From Albifimbria verrucaria (Eukaryota > Ascomycota > Sordariomycetes > Hypocreales > Stachybotryaceae): a DNA stretch of 64,000 nt. The position numbers and the translations under genes were made by a program. How positions within the stretch are numbered: position 1 is the first letter of the stretch; each line of letters starts with the position of its first letter. The notes under the pieces are model-generated. The model had not been told where the DNA came from, did not search any database, and worked only from the letters and a program-made list of their open reading frames with translations. Shown one piece after another: positions 53,516 through 64,000 of the stretch. The DNA is taken from assembly GCA_020081605.1 (NCBI GenBank), contig JAHREC010000013.1, forward strand, positions 1,922,001 to 1,986,000. The letters are read 5' to 3'.

Positions 53516-54296
53516 ATGCCTGGTCGTTTTGTCTCAGGTGGAACGATTGCTTCCACGGGGAGGTGTCCAACGATGCCCCCAAAGACACTCAAGAAAAGCC
53601 CGACCGAACCGTGAAGAACAAAGAATGGGAGATTGTCCAGCAAGAGCTCGAAGCGGAGCGGAAACGGCGGGAGGAATCCCGTGCAAAGGCTGCTGAAGGC
53701 GGAGAGAAGAGCCTATATGATGTCCTCCAGGAGAACAAAGGTTTGTACCCAGAGCAGGCTCCGTCTTGTCCTGTTCATACCGAGGACAGCTTCGAAGATG
53801 TGACGTGGTTGACTGACTTGATCCAGCGGCTAAGCAAGCAGCCTTTGAGGAGCAGACAAAGCTGCGGAACCAATTCCGGGCCCTAGACGACGATGAGGTA
53901 GGCTTCCTCGATGAGGTGCGGGAGAAGCAACGCCAGGAGGAGGAGCGTGTTCGGAGGAGACCGAGGAAGGACTCAAGGCTTTCCGCGAGAGACAGAAGAC
54001 TGGAGCGGTACCAGAGGCCGGTGACGACGCAGCCGCCGTGACGGAGGAAGCCGAGGCATGGGGCGTGGGCAAGAAGAGGAAGAGGGCCAAGGACAAGGAG
54101 CTCAAGGGCGTGAGGAGGAGGGTCAGCGAGGGCAATGGGGAGATGAGCGAAATGACAAAGCCGCAGACGGGAAGCAGGTCGAGACGGATGACCCGAAACC
54201 GTTGCAGTCGAAACCCGACAAGGACGCTGCAACAGAACCCCAGTTAAGAAGGGGCTGGCGTTGGTAGAGTATGGATCTGATAGTGATGAGGATTAA
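53516..54296 (+). CDS. FAM192A/Fyv6-family protein
   Basis: Yeast Fyv6 is a spliceosome factor; human FAM192A/PIP30 binds the PA28-gamma proteasome activator. Which role applies here is not known. Seen: N-terminal block MPGRFVSGGTIAS, Lys/Glu-rich helix (NKEWEIVQQELEAERKRREE), RPLY-like segment KSLYDVLQENK, then AAKQAAFEEQTKLRNQFRAL and DDDEVGFLDEVREKQ, the family signature, a basic middle (GKKRKRAKDKELKG) and C-terminal KKGLALVEYGSDSDED. Intron 53741-53826 (GTTTGT...CAG) splits an Ala codon. Four single bases are missing: near 53557-53560, 53957, about 54150 and 54240 (C run); corrected length 232 aa. Convergent with TIM54, 296 bp apart. Confidence 0.85.
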
Positions 54297-54592
54297 TGAT
54301 CAGTCACAAGGCCATGATTAGGATCTTCATGTGGCATCCCGCAGGCAAATGAATAGTCAATCAATGTACAATCTCTTGACGTGAATGATGAGTAGTTTGT
54401 TTTTATATACCTGTACTGATACATGACTGGACATACGCCTTCTATAACCCCCAAGCACGGCGCTCTCCCACTCATCCTACAAGTCCGCTGGTATTAAGCC
54501 GATATGCCAAAGTCTAGTTGGAGCGATACAAGAAGCAGGAAAAAAGATTATGATAATACAAGAATGGTTTCTTGGGTCAGGCCCGCGATCCA

Positions 54593-55923
54593 CTACTCGT
54601 CGTCAATGTAGCCCACGTTGGGGCCCTTGGGCTTGCTGGAGAGCGAGCTGGCGCCCCATCTCCACAAACTCCTGAGGCTGCCCTTGATCCAGCCCTCGAT
54701 CTCCTCCTCGGGGACGACGATCCGCGCCGCCCTGTTCTCATCCTCGGAGGTGATCTCGAACCGGCGCATGCGGGTTGCAAGGCGCGCATCGACGACCATG
54801 GGCGAGGTCCAGATCTTCTCCTTGGGCGGCTCTACGGGCTTGTCGTCCTCCTGAGGCTCGTCCTTCCACGTGCTCTTGGGCCAGTCCTTCTCCTCGTGCT
54901 GCAGCACCAGCTCCTGCTCGAAGTGGCCGTCGGCCTCGCGCCACTCGCGCGACGCGGCGAAGCAAACGGCGGCGACCTCGCGGCCGATGTTGTCGGCTAG
55001 CTTGCGGCGGTTGAAGAACCAGCCGAGGCGGACGAAGGTGTTGGTGAAGCCCAGACGGTGGGGAAGGGGATGACGGTAGAGGGCGAGAATTCAGCGGGAG
55101 TCTGGAATGGGAGGGTGGCAGAGGGTAGTCATCGGTAGTGTTGTAGGGTTTGATCTGCGGTGGCCGCTGAGGTTTCTTTTCCTCTTCCTTCTTCTCTTCC
55201 GGCTTCTCCTCTGTCCCTTCTGGGTTCAACTCAACGTTGTCGTCGGTAAGAGGCTTAAGCTCCGGAACGGCCTCGGCTGGAGGATCCAGGGACCCAACCA
55301 ACCCTCGTGCAGGCCGCGCATGTATTCCTTCCATGTATGGCGACCGATAACGACGTCGCCTTTACTCCGTCATAGGGCGGTATTCCCGACTTCGACCTGA
55401 GCTCCTCGACGATGGATTCGTCCGTTACGTCTATCGGCTCGTCAGGACGCTCCTGGGTTCTCCGTTGTCGTCGAATCTTCTCAGCCAGGGCTGCGCGCAC
55501 ATCGCCCTGCATCCTTCCCTGGACAAACTCCCAATCCATTCCAGATGCCGCCAGGATCGGCTTCACATACTCGATAAAATGGTCTTGCGCGACACGGATG
55601 TTGTCACCCGGTGGCGCCTCCAGGTATATGGTCAGTTTGCGAGGAAGCTGGCTCGCCGAGCCGATGGGCTCCTCGGCTAGAGGCGCAACCACGCGGCGCC
55701 ATTTCGCTGTAGCCCTGTTCTTTTCGCGCTTGTCGTAGATAATGGCCGAGGTGATGGTGCCGGTGATGGCCCAGAAGATCATCCAGTTACGCGAAGGAAG
55801 CTTTCGTGGGAGGTTAGGAAGACCCATCATCTTGAAGACGGGGTTCTGGGTCTGAGTGGGAGGCTTGTAGGTGACGCCGGCGCCGGACCCCGTCGGCGGA
55901 GTGGAGGGTTTGGATTCGGCCAT
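54593..55923 (-). CDS. TIM54: Mitochondrial import inner membrane translocase subunit Tim54
   Basis: Component of the TIM22 complex that inserts carrier proteins into the inner membrane. Seen: Pro-rich N-terminus, NPVFKMMGLPNLPRKLPSRN, one membrane span (WMIFWAITGTITSAIIYD, residues about 47-64), then the conserved intermembrane-space block RKLTIYLEAPPGDNIR and HFIEYVKPILAASGMDWE, acidic central region (EEKPEEKKEEEKK), LGFTNTFVRLGWFFNRRKLA, and C-terminal KGPNVGYIDDE. Four missing bases (two between about 55300 and 55370, two between about 55020 and 55100) are needed to keep frame; the corrected length is 444 aa, normal. ATG 55923 (MAESKPSTPPTG). No intron needed. Confidence 0.92.
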
Positions 55924-57788
55924 TGTGTCTGCTACCGAGCTTCACGAGTTCGCGAAGGATTAGGAAAGAGCCTCGGAAAGCGTCAAGGTCAAATGACGTC
56001 TGAAAAAATCCGATATTGGGTTTTCAAGGTGGCCGACAAGCGACTATCTCAGCCGGTCATCAGGAATTGTCGCTAATCACAAGGAGGCAGAAAAAAGACT
56101 GATAAGAGTTTGCGATAAGACCCGGGGTGGAATTAATTGTCTCCGGGCTGTTCCGTGGACCCATGTGAAAGATGGACGAACGAGTTTCTGGTGGCATTGA
56201 GAGTAGGTAGGTAGCCTTAGGGTCTTTACGAAGTATAACATTACTATAGTGAATGTACTCTCCTGTTTTGCTTGTTTCTTCAGTAGCATTCAGACTATGG
56301 AAATTTGATTTAATTGCAATTTTGAATGGCTTAGTGAGTTCCTGTGATATTTTGAGAACTCACCCCAAAACCACAGGGATCTGGCACAGTGGAGGTGGCT
56401 ACCTAGAAGAGGTACCTACCCAGCACAGCGCAATGTAGGCTTCTAGGTTCTCGTCTGACTTTTAGATGCATAGATCATCACCTGGACAGCTGCTTGGAAG
56501 GACTTGGGTTGAGCGCAGAGAGGTTGTACTGGTAGAGAGCCCGCTCCTGAGTTCTCGATTGGACCATGGAACAGGAGGCATGTGAAGGAAGGCTGGTTTA
56601 ATATGACCACCACCACTACGACCACCCACCACCCATCAGTAGTGGTCAATTTGTTGCAGGTCTACCTGAAAAAGGCTCCTGGCCGGGGTTGAGCCCCTTA
56701 GGAAGACCTCACCTTTGGTGGACACGGCTCGTGGGAATGGGCGGGGCTTGGGATGGAAGTTCCGCGACTGGCCCCTAGGCACGCTGATACTATCCAGAGT
56801 TGGCTTAGTTGTCATGCGCTGTACTGGACCGTCTTGCGCGTTGGTGATAGGTGTTCCCTTTCAACAGTTGGCGAAACCGTTGCTGTAAGCGGAACGAGTC
56901 CCGGCTACTGTGCTGTACAGTACTGTCCCGTACCGTAGCCGGTACTAAGACTGCCACACGAGGGGTGAGGCCAGGTAAGGTGAACTAAAGCCATGTACCT
57001 GGAGGGCAAGGTGCTGTACGCTTAGGTGGCGCGTGCTGGAGTTACGGTACTTGGCCCGGGCGTCTACCGCAGTCAGGGTCACTACTTACTACCCATCTCC
57101 TTAGTAGGTCTAGGAGGTAAGGTAGCCCACTGTACGGCAGCGGTAGAGCGGTCCCCGTACCGGTACCTGTGCCTGAGCCTGTGCCTTAAGCTTCGGTACC
57201 GTAACTGAAGGTGGATGGATGGTCAGGTACCCTAACCTTGGCAAACTTGTCCCCTCGTTATGTATCTTACAGTTGCATCCTACCTGTTCCAGACTATTCC
57301 CCGAGTCTATCCCGCAACGCCCTGAATTGCAACCTCCTGCGAGTGGTTGGGCAAGCTTTCATAGGGGTGAGTTCCTGTCTCCAATCGTACCAGCGATCCG
57401 GGACAATTTGATCTGTGGATGCATCTTTACTGACTGCCGTCTGTCTGTCTCAGTCTCTACCGTCGAGAACCCCGCGCCCCTCCCCTTCAGCCCCTTTGTT
57501 GACCGCTCTCGCATGCCACAACAAGCATCTTCCTAGCCAACAGACGAATTCGAGAACGTCGATCGCACTCGTCGTCCTGCCCCGGCCGCTCCGAGAGCAT
57601 CCGAAATAGTCTCATTCTTCCTCGGCCCTTTCATCGCGCGCTCTCCAACCATCTCTGGTTGCAGACTGGCCATCTGAAGCCGAGCTGCAGACTCCCTGGG
57701 TCAGCGAACAATTGCCGGCTTCCTTCAATTCCGCGGTTCCTTTCAAATCGAATATATCTCCGCAGGCCTATCCTTGACTTGAGCGAAG
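55924..57788. promoter_or_regulatory. Divergent spacer TIM54 / COT1
   Basis: 1.87 kb. Many GGTACC or CGGTAC words cluster at 56930-57235. A pyrimidine-rich leader starts about 57420; a GGGTGAGT donor-like site near 57367 and a CCGCAG acceptor-like site near 57764 hint at a leader intron in the kinase gene. No coding sequence seen. Confidence 0.4.
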
Positions 57789-59857
<2,069 letters not shown>

Positions 59858-60180
59858 TGGACTCTGTGTGCAGCAGCAAATTAGAACAAAGTTTTGAGAG
59901 CTGTTTGGCCGGACCATGTTCTGGGAACTGGTCTGGTTGTTGGAGAAGGAATCTGGGCGACTATATGTACATGAGCTCGAATGAGACAAATTCTCCAACT
60001 CTCTGGAAGTTTGGTGACGTTTTATCTTTTGTGTGATGGTTGCTTTGCCGCGGAGTTTCCTGGCATCCCATGCTTAGTTGTTATCTTGCTATGGGCGGTA
60101 TCAGATCCAGAACCCATTCTCAACATTATGACCCTATCTTCCTAGTTAAATCGTAGAATTATTCGTCTGAGTGAAAGCAC
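59858..60180. other. 3' flank of COT1
   Basis: About 320 bp of kinase 3' flank, no gene seen. Confidence 0.5.
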
Positions 60181-60290
60181 TCAGCCCTTCTCAGGGTTGT
60201 CTTCTAGAATCTCCTGGACATCTAAACTAGTCTCACCCTCAGAAGAGACCTTCTCTCCTCGCGGAAATCCTGAGATATGAATTAGGCGAG
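60181..60290 (-). pseudogene. Fragment related to the 3' exon of the 5.0-5.7 kb gene
   Basis: Minus-strand sequence ending at TGA 60181-60183 matches 5130-5225 (for example GGATTTCC then GAGGAGA and TCTCTTC) at roughly three bases in four. The upstream exon is absent. A CTGAC branch-like site lies just before the AAG at the fragment start, mirroring CTAAT at the first locus. Confidence 0.55.
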
Positions 60291-60399
60291 CTGAGCACTT
60301 CAAAGGTCAGTGTGGGATGAAATGCGATCCTGTTGTATGTATATTTATCTTAGCGCGAACAGAAACACAGTTGCTCAAACAGATATACTTGAAGCCAAG

Positions 60400-60658
60400 A
60401 TGACAGGAGAATATTTTTCCACGAACGAGCATGAGCCCCGTCCAGAACATCAAGCATTTAGGGATATCGCAAATGGCATGGCTGATATTGCTAAGATAAT
60501 GTTTCTCGAAATAATGGTGACCGAGTTAATCAACTTTCATCCTCTCCAGCAGGACGAACAGCTCAAGAAGAAGGAAAAAGAAGAGGGAGAACTTCAGGAT
60601 GAAGAGCCTCGAACATGAAGGCAACTCCGTGGACTTTGATGGCTCTGATGAGGAGTAG
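60400..60658 (+). CDS. Short relative of the 6.2-kb uncharacterised gene, about 86 aa
   Basis: ATG 60400 (MTGEYFSTNEHEPRPE) follows the same GAAGCCAAG leader seen before the 18.5 kb relic. The block FRDIANGMADIAKIMFLEIM aligns with VTDGARDIAKTAYLERMM of the full gene. The first frame stops at 60616-60618; a one-base-shifted frame continues as EHEGNSVDFDGSDEE to TAG 60656-60658, an acidic tail that looks coding. So either a truncated paralog or one with a frame error. It lies head to head with the fragment at 60181-60290, repeating in miniature the 5-7 kb pair. No function assigned. Confidence 0.45.
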
Positions 60659-61168
60659 GCTTTGAGGGCTTTGATTCATATTTTACGTACTATTAGCGAT
60701 AGATATACTAACTGTAACACTCTAATCTCGCCTAAGTACAGCGCCTCCAGTAATGCATGATATCCTACATCTTGCTTTTGGAATACGATCAGAACAAACC
60801 TGACCTCCCATCTAAGACATCCAACGCCGCCACTCCTTGCGCCTAACGTTCCCTTGAATTGGTGATATTGTGGTATACAGCCGATTAACTGTAAATTTGA
60901 TACAGCAGCACATTGCTATGTGCTGTCTGACATGACATCGTAAGGTATTAGAAATTCTCCGAAGCCGTGACTACAGCTTGCCAGTAGGTGTGTAGTAGGA
61001 ACCATAGTTCGAGTGCAATGTTCTGGAGGCAGGCTGCAGCCTGTGGCCTTTGACACACTGAGGACAGGAGAAGACGTCATTTTTTGTGTCTGGTTGCTCT
61101 GGCTTCCTTCAATACTGGCATGCCATCGGATTTTCTTGGTCTCTTGTCTTTCAACAACGCCTGAGCAT
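60659..61168. other. Spacer
   Basis: 510 bp between the short paralog and the 3' end of PRP11. No gene seen. Confidence 0.5.
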
Positions 61169-61888
61169 TTATCTCCTAGCTGCCAAACCAGGGGCAGCAT
61201 TGAACTTCTCTTCACGCTCCGTCATGAACATGACCTGAACCCAAAACTCCTTGGCATCCGGATCCCAAAAGGAGAACTGCTTGTCCTCGCGCTTGTCGAG
61301 CTCGCGTGCGGGGATCTTGAAGCCAACTGTTTCATAAGGCTCGGCGGCGACGAGGAAGTATTGGAAGTTCTTGTCGGGCTCCTCAACGCGCTGCGTGAAG
61401 GCGTTCATGACCTGCCACTTGGGATCGGTCTCTGGGGTGGCGTCGGGGTACTGCAGCTGGAAGAGGAGGCCTTGCTGGCGCGACACAGGGTCGCGAATCT
61501 TGGTAATCTTGTAACCGGGGCGGCCGATCTTAACGACGTTCTTGCGCGCACCGAGGCCAGCGCCTGCGATACCGACGGGCAGTCCGGTGGCCGGGTCGAT
61601 GTTTTGCTTGCCTTCCTTCTGTTCGCGGGCAGCGCGACGGGCGAGGTTGGTCTGATGCTTCTTGCCCTGGGTGTGGGCGAGGTAGGAACCGTCGTTCTGG
61701 TGCACAGTAAGGCAGAGACGGCACTCAAAGGAGCCGACGTGGTTCTTGAAGAAGTAAGGGTCCTTGTCGAGGTCGATGGACTCGAGGGCGAGCTTGCGCA
61801 GACGCTCGCGACGGTCGGCGTTGGTGGCGGACTGGGAGGCCACACCACCACCTCCAAACTTGGAACCTGCGCGGTTCTGGTAATCCAT
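61169..61888 (-). CDS. PRP11: Splicing factor 3A subunit 2 (Prp11/SF3A2)
   Basis: Part of SF3a in the U2 snRNP, needed for prespliceosome formation. Seen: N-terminal MDYQNRAGSKFGGGGVAS, helix RRERLRKLALESIDLDKDP, then a C2H2-type (matrin) zinc finger FECRLCLTVHQNDGSYLAH with second His in TQGKKHQ, followed by GLPVGIAGAGLGARK, GRPGYKITKIRDP, and LLFQLQYPDATPETDPKWQ and the conserved C-terminal fold with WDPDAKEFWVQV. The metazoan Pro-rich tail is absent, as in yeasts. ATG 61888 is chosen at the start of family similarity; the frame is open upstream but leader-like. 239 aa, single exon, no frame break. Confidence 0.93.
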   Translation of the reverse strand: MDYQNRAGSKFGGGGVASQSATNADRRERLRKLALESIDLDKDPYFFKNHVGSFECRLCLTVHQNDGSYLAHTQGKKHQTNLARRAAREQKEGKQNIDPATGLPVGIAGAGLGARKNVVKIGRPGYKITKIRDPVSRQQGLLFQLQYPDATPETDPKWQVMNAFTQRVEEPDKNFQYFLVAAEPYETVGFKIPARELDKREDKQFSFWDPDAKEFWVQVMFMTEREEKFNAAPGLAARR

Positions 61889-62199
61889 GATGTTGAGGCG
61901 TTGAGGTGCGAGGCAGAGGTGGCTTTTCGGTGGGAGGCGTCGCGATGAAGAGTCGCGTGTCTGGAGTTGGAAGAAGGTGATGGATGGCTGGCGCAAGTCG
62001 TCGAAAAAGTTCCGTCAACGATAAGCTCCAGGTACCTGAGTTTAGGTACCTTCTCAACGACCAGGGCAGCCTTGGCCAATGGAAAGGACTGGACCTACCT
62101 CAGTTAGGACCCTTCACTGACTCGACTAGAAGCTCCACATTCTTAAACATGCAACGACCAACTTCATTCGACTCTTCATGCAATAACATCCCCAATGGA

Positions 62200-63620
62200 T
62201 TACTGAAAGGCTATGATATCTCGATATTTGGCAATAAACTCCTTCACTGCGACAACAAATCTGTCAAGTTCTGACTGAGGGTTCCCAGAATCAGAGCCAT
62301 GAAGCCACGCTTCGCTGTCCAGAATCCCTGCTCGAGCATCTCAAACCAGAACAGGTCTTTCAAAGCCTGCTCCTCCTCGATGTCTGTGCCACTGTGGATG
62401 GTGCGAGATCCATTCTTGACGAAATGGGACGCCATAATGGTGCCGTGACCCGTGAAACAAAGAATGGTTCCTGTGGATGCCTCGTTGAGCCTCTTTAGAA
62501 ACTCGCTACCAGCCTCGGTGAAGGCCTGGGCTACGTCCGGCGCGTAGACCTTGGTCAGACCCGCGTATCCTGCATGCATAGCCAGCGTGTTGTTATTGAA
62601 AGTACCAGAATGGGAGAGGGAGCCTTTGACGCGTGGATCGAAGGCTGCCATGATGTCTCGTCTACCGCCAAAGGCGCCGAAGGCGAGACCACCGCCAAGA
62701 TACTTGCCCAGAGTCTTGAGGTCCGGCTTCAATCCCATCGAGTGGCCGAGGCCCTTACTTGACAGCCTTGAAGTCATAACCTCATCTAGAATAACCAAAA
62801 CACCTGCCTAGGCCAAGTTAGCAATGGCGCAAAAGACAAGCGTAGGCCTTGTCAGCGGATCTGTCCTACCTCGGAAGCAGCCTTTTGGACACCAGTCAAA
62901 AATTCCGGAGTTCCGCGGATTGCACCACCCGCACCTTGCATAGCCTCCAGAATCACAGCTGCAACTCCTTCGCTCTGGATGGCTTTTATTGCGCCTGGTA
63001 AGTCGTTATACTCAGCCACAATCCAGTTGTCAAAGTCGACATTGTTTACGGCTGGCCTGCCTCCAGCAAAGCCCAGCACGCCTCCATGGTACCCTCCAGC
63101 AAATGCCACAATCTTTTGCTTGGATGTGTAAAGTTTTGCTGCTGCGAGAGCGTGGAGGTTGGCCTCTGTGCCAGAGTTGGCAAATCTTACTTGTTCGAGA
63201 TCAAAACGTTGACATATCTCGCTAGCAAATCTTTCTTCCTGGATCGTTGTTCCACCAATGTTCATGCCTGCATTCTGTAAGGCCTCACTGATTGCAGAGA
63301 GAATAAAGGGGTGCGAATGGCCGTATAGAGCAGCTGTGAACTCGCCCAGCAGATCGGTATATCTAGTGCTGTTAATTAAGTCTGATACTTGGATATACCT
63401 TACTTACACTTGGCCATCTTCTGACACCACCTTAAATCCATCGCCGGACTTTAGATAGACTGGGAAAGGATCTGTATGGAGAACCGTTCTTGTATTGCCT
63501 CCTGGGAGGGATGCGAGGGCTTTCTCGTGAAGGGTCTTGGAACGAGGATTGCGCTTCTGGTATTTTGAGATAAGCTTGATCAAGGGCATCCTGGAGATGG
63601 GTTGCGCGGTCGGATGCCAT
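62200..63620 (-). CDS. Class III PLP aminotransferase, glutamate-1-semialdehyde 2,1-aminomutase type
   Basis: Fold-type I PLP enzyme of the GSA-aminomutase branch. Fungi lack the plant/bacterial C5 tetrapyrrole pathway, so the true substrate is unknown. Seen: NPRSKTLHEKALASLPGGNT and DPFPVYLKSGDG, substrate-side block YTDLLGEFTAALYGHSHP, PLP phosphate segment NSGTEANLHALAAA, FAGGYHGG, ILDEVMTSR (Asp that binds the pyridine N), and active-site Lys in TLGKYLGGGLAFGAFGG. Introns 63363-63407 (45 bp) and 62808-62869. One extra base at 63563-63566 (T run) and one missing near 62283 keep frame; the corrected length is 437 aa with stop TAA 62200-62202. Start ATG 63620 (MASDRATHLQ), or 63626; the frame is open further upstream, so the N-terminus is uncertain. 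Confidence 0.85.
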
Positions 63621-63872
63621 CGTCATGTTAATTGTTTGAGGCCAGTTTGTTTTATTCGCACTGAGTAGAGATTCAAAAACGATAGTCAGATCCGTGTGTC
63701 TCTTGCTCATAAGAACTTTGTTTTGTTTGGATATGCTTATTATTGCTGCACAACTTATAGAATGACAGCAATTAGGCGTGCTACACAAACGACAAGCCTG
63801 GCAATCTAGTAGGTAATTTCTCACAGATCATGAGAACTGAGACGTATTATATAGCCAATTCAGAGCTGAGTT

Positions 63873-64000
63873 ATGGCATCGAAGCGTGTTCAGAAGCCAA
63901 GCTTCAATGCCGTTGGCACGCTGTCGGCTTTCGGGTTCGGCTTTGATACCCAAGGAGGCCTGCAGATCAGGGTGGTCTTGGGGGTTTATATGAAGATCAT
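63873..64000 (+). CDS. Possible partial gene running off the window
   Basis: Open frame from ATG 63873 (MASKRVQKPSFNAVG) to the window end, 42 codons without stop, after a TATTATATAG TATA-like sequence. Too short to identify. Divergent from the aminotransferase. Confidence 0.25.
   Translation, partial: MASKRVQKPSFNAVGTLSAFGFGFDTQGGLQIRVVLGVYMKI

Noticed and set aside
61013..61948. 311-aa plus-strand open frame
   Set aside because: Antisense shadow of PRP11; low-complexity Leu/Val/Gly content typical of such shadows.

Overview
This window reads as nuclear DNA of a filamentous ascomycete, most likely a sordariomycete. The signs are short spliceosomal introns (about 45-200 bp, mostly 50-65 bp) with CTRAY branch sites, single-copy housekeeping genes of clearly fungal type (Erg26, Gfa1, Rsc7/Npl6, Tim54, a Cot1/Cbk1 kinase, a Clg1-type cyclin), small genes packed beside long spacers, and AT-rich decayed patches between them. 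The species cannot be fixed from sequence alone. No rRNA, tRNA, CRISPR array or intact transposon was recognised.

Layout. 0.4-1.5 kb (-) sterol C-4 decarboxylase ERG26, divergent from an orphan gene (2.4-3.8 kb, +). 3.8-5.0 kb is AT-rich with a perfect hairpin. 5.0-7.8 kb holds a divergent pair of uncharacterised genes whose relatives or relics recur at 18.2-18.7 kb and 60.2-60.7 kb. 8.3-9.3 kb (-) mitochondrial HMG-box protein, divergent from the 20S proteasome beta-7 gene (10.2-11.1 kb). 11.8-14.5 kb (-) GFA1, followed by a 5.9 kb spacer whose far half (17.9-20.3 kb) is a mosaic of decayed duplicates. 20.4-21.7 kb (-) proteasome ATPase RPT4. 22.6-23.2 kb (-) PYM. 25.5-29.2 kb (+) calcium P-type ATPase. 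29.9-30.4 kb (+) QCR9. 31.3-37.8 kb (+) UBR1. 38.7-40.7 kb (+) RSC7. 40.7-50.7 kb is a 10 kb stretch without a convincing gene, ending in a long leader with a probable 5'UTR intron before a Pho80/Clg1-like cyclin (50.8-51.8 kb). 53.5-54.3 kb (+) Fyv6/FAM192A-like, convergent with TIM54 (54.6-55.9 kb, -). 57.8-59.9 kb (+) NDR kinase COT1/CBK1. 61.2-61.9 kb (-) PRP11/SF3A2. 62.2-63.6 kb (-) class III aminotransferase of glutamate-1-semialdehyde aminomutase type.

There is no operon-like logic; these are independent housekeeping genes. Loose themes are the ubiquitin-proteasome system (PRE4, RPT4, UBR1), mitochondrial biogenesis and respiration (HMG protein, QCR9, TIM54), mRNA processing (PYM, Fyv6-like, PRP11), and cell-wall or polarity control (GFA1, COT1).

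The most important caveat: most long conserved genes here carry one to six single-base frame breaks, nearly all a missing base in a C/G, A or T run. Adding these back makes every gene model a whole number of codons with family-typical length. I therefore read them as sequence errors and annotate the genes as functional. The most biologically unusual material is the recurrent uncharacterised gene family and the decayed mosaic beside RPT4.
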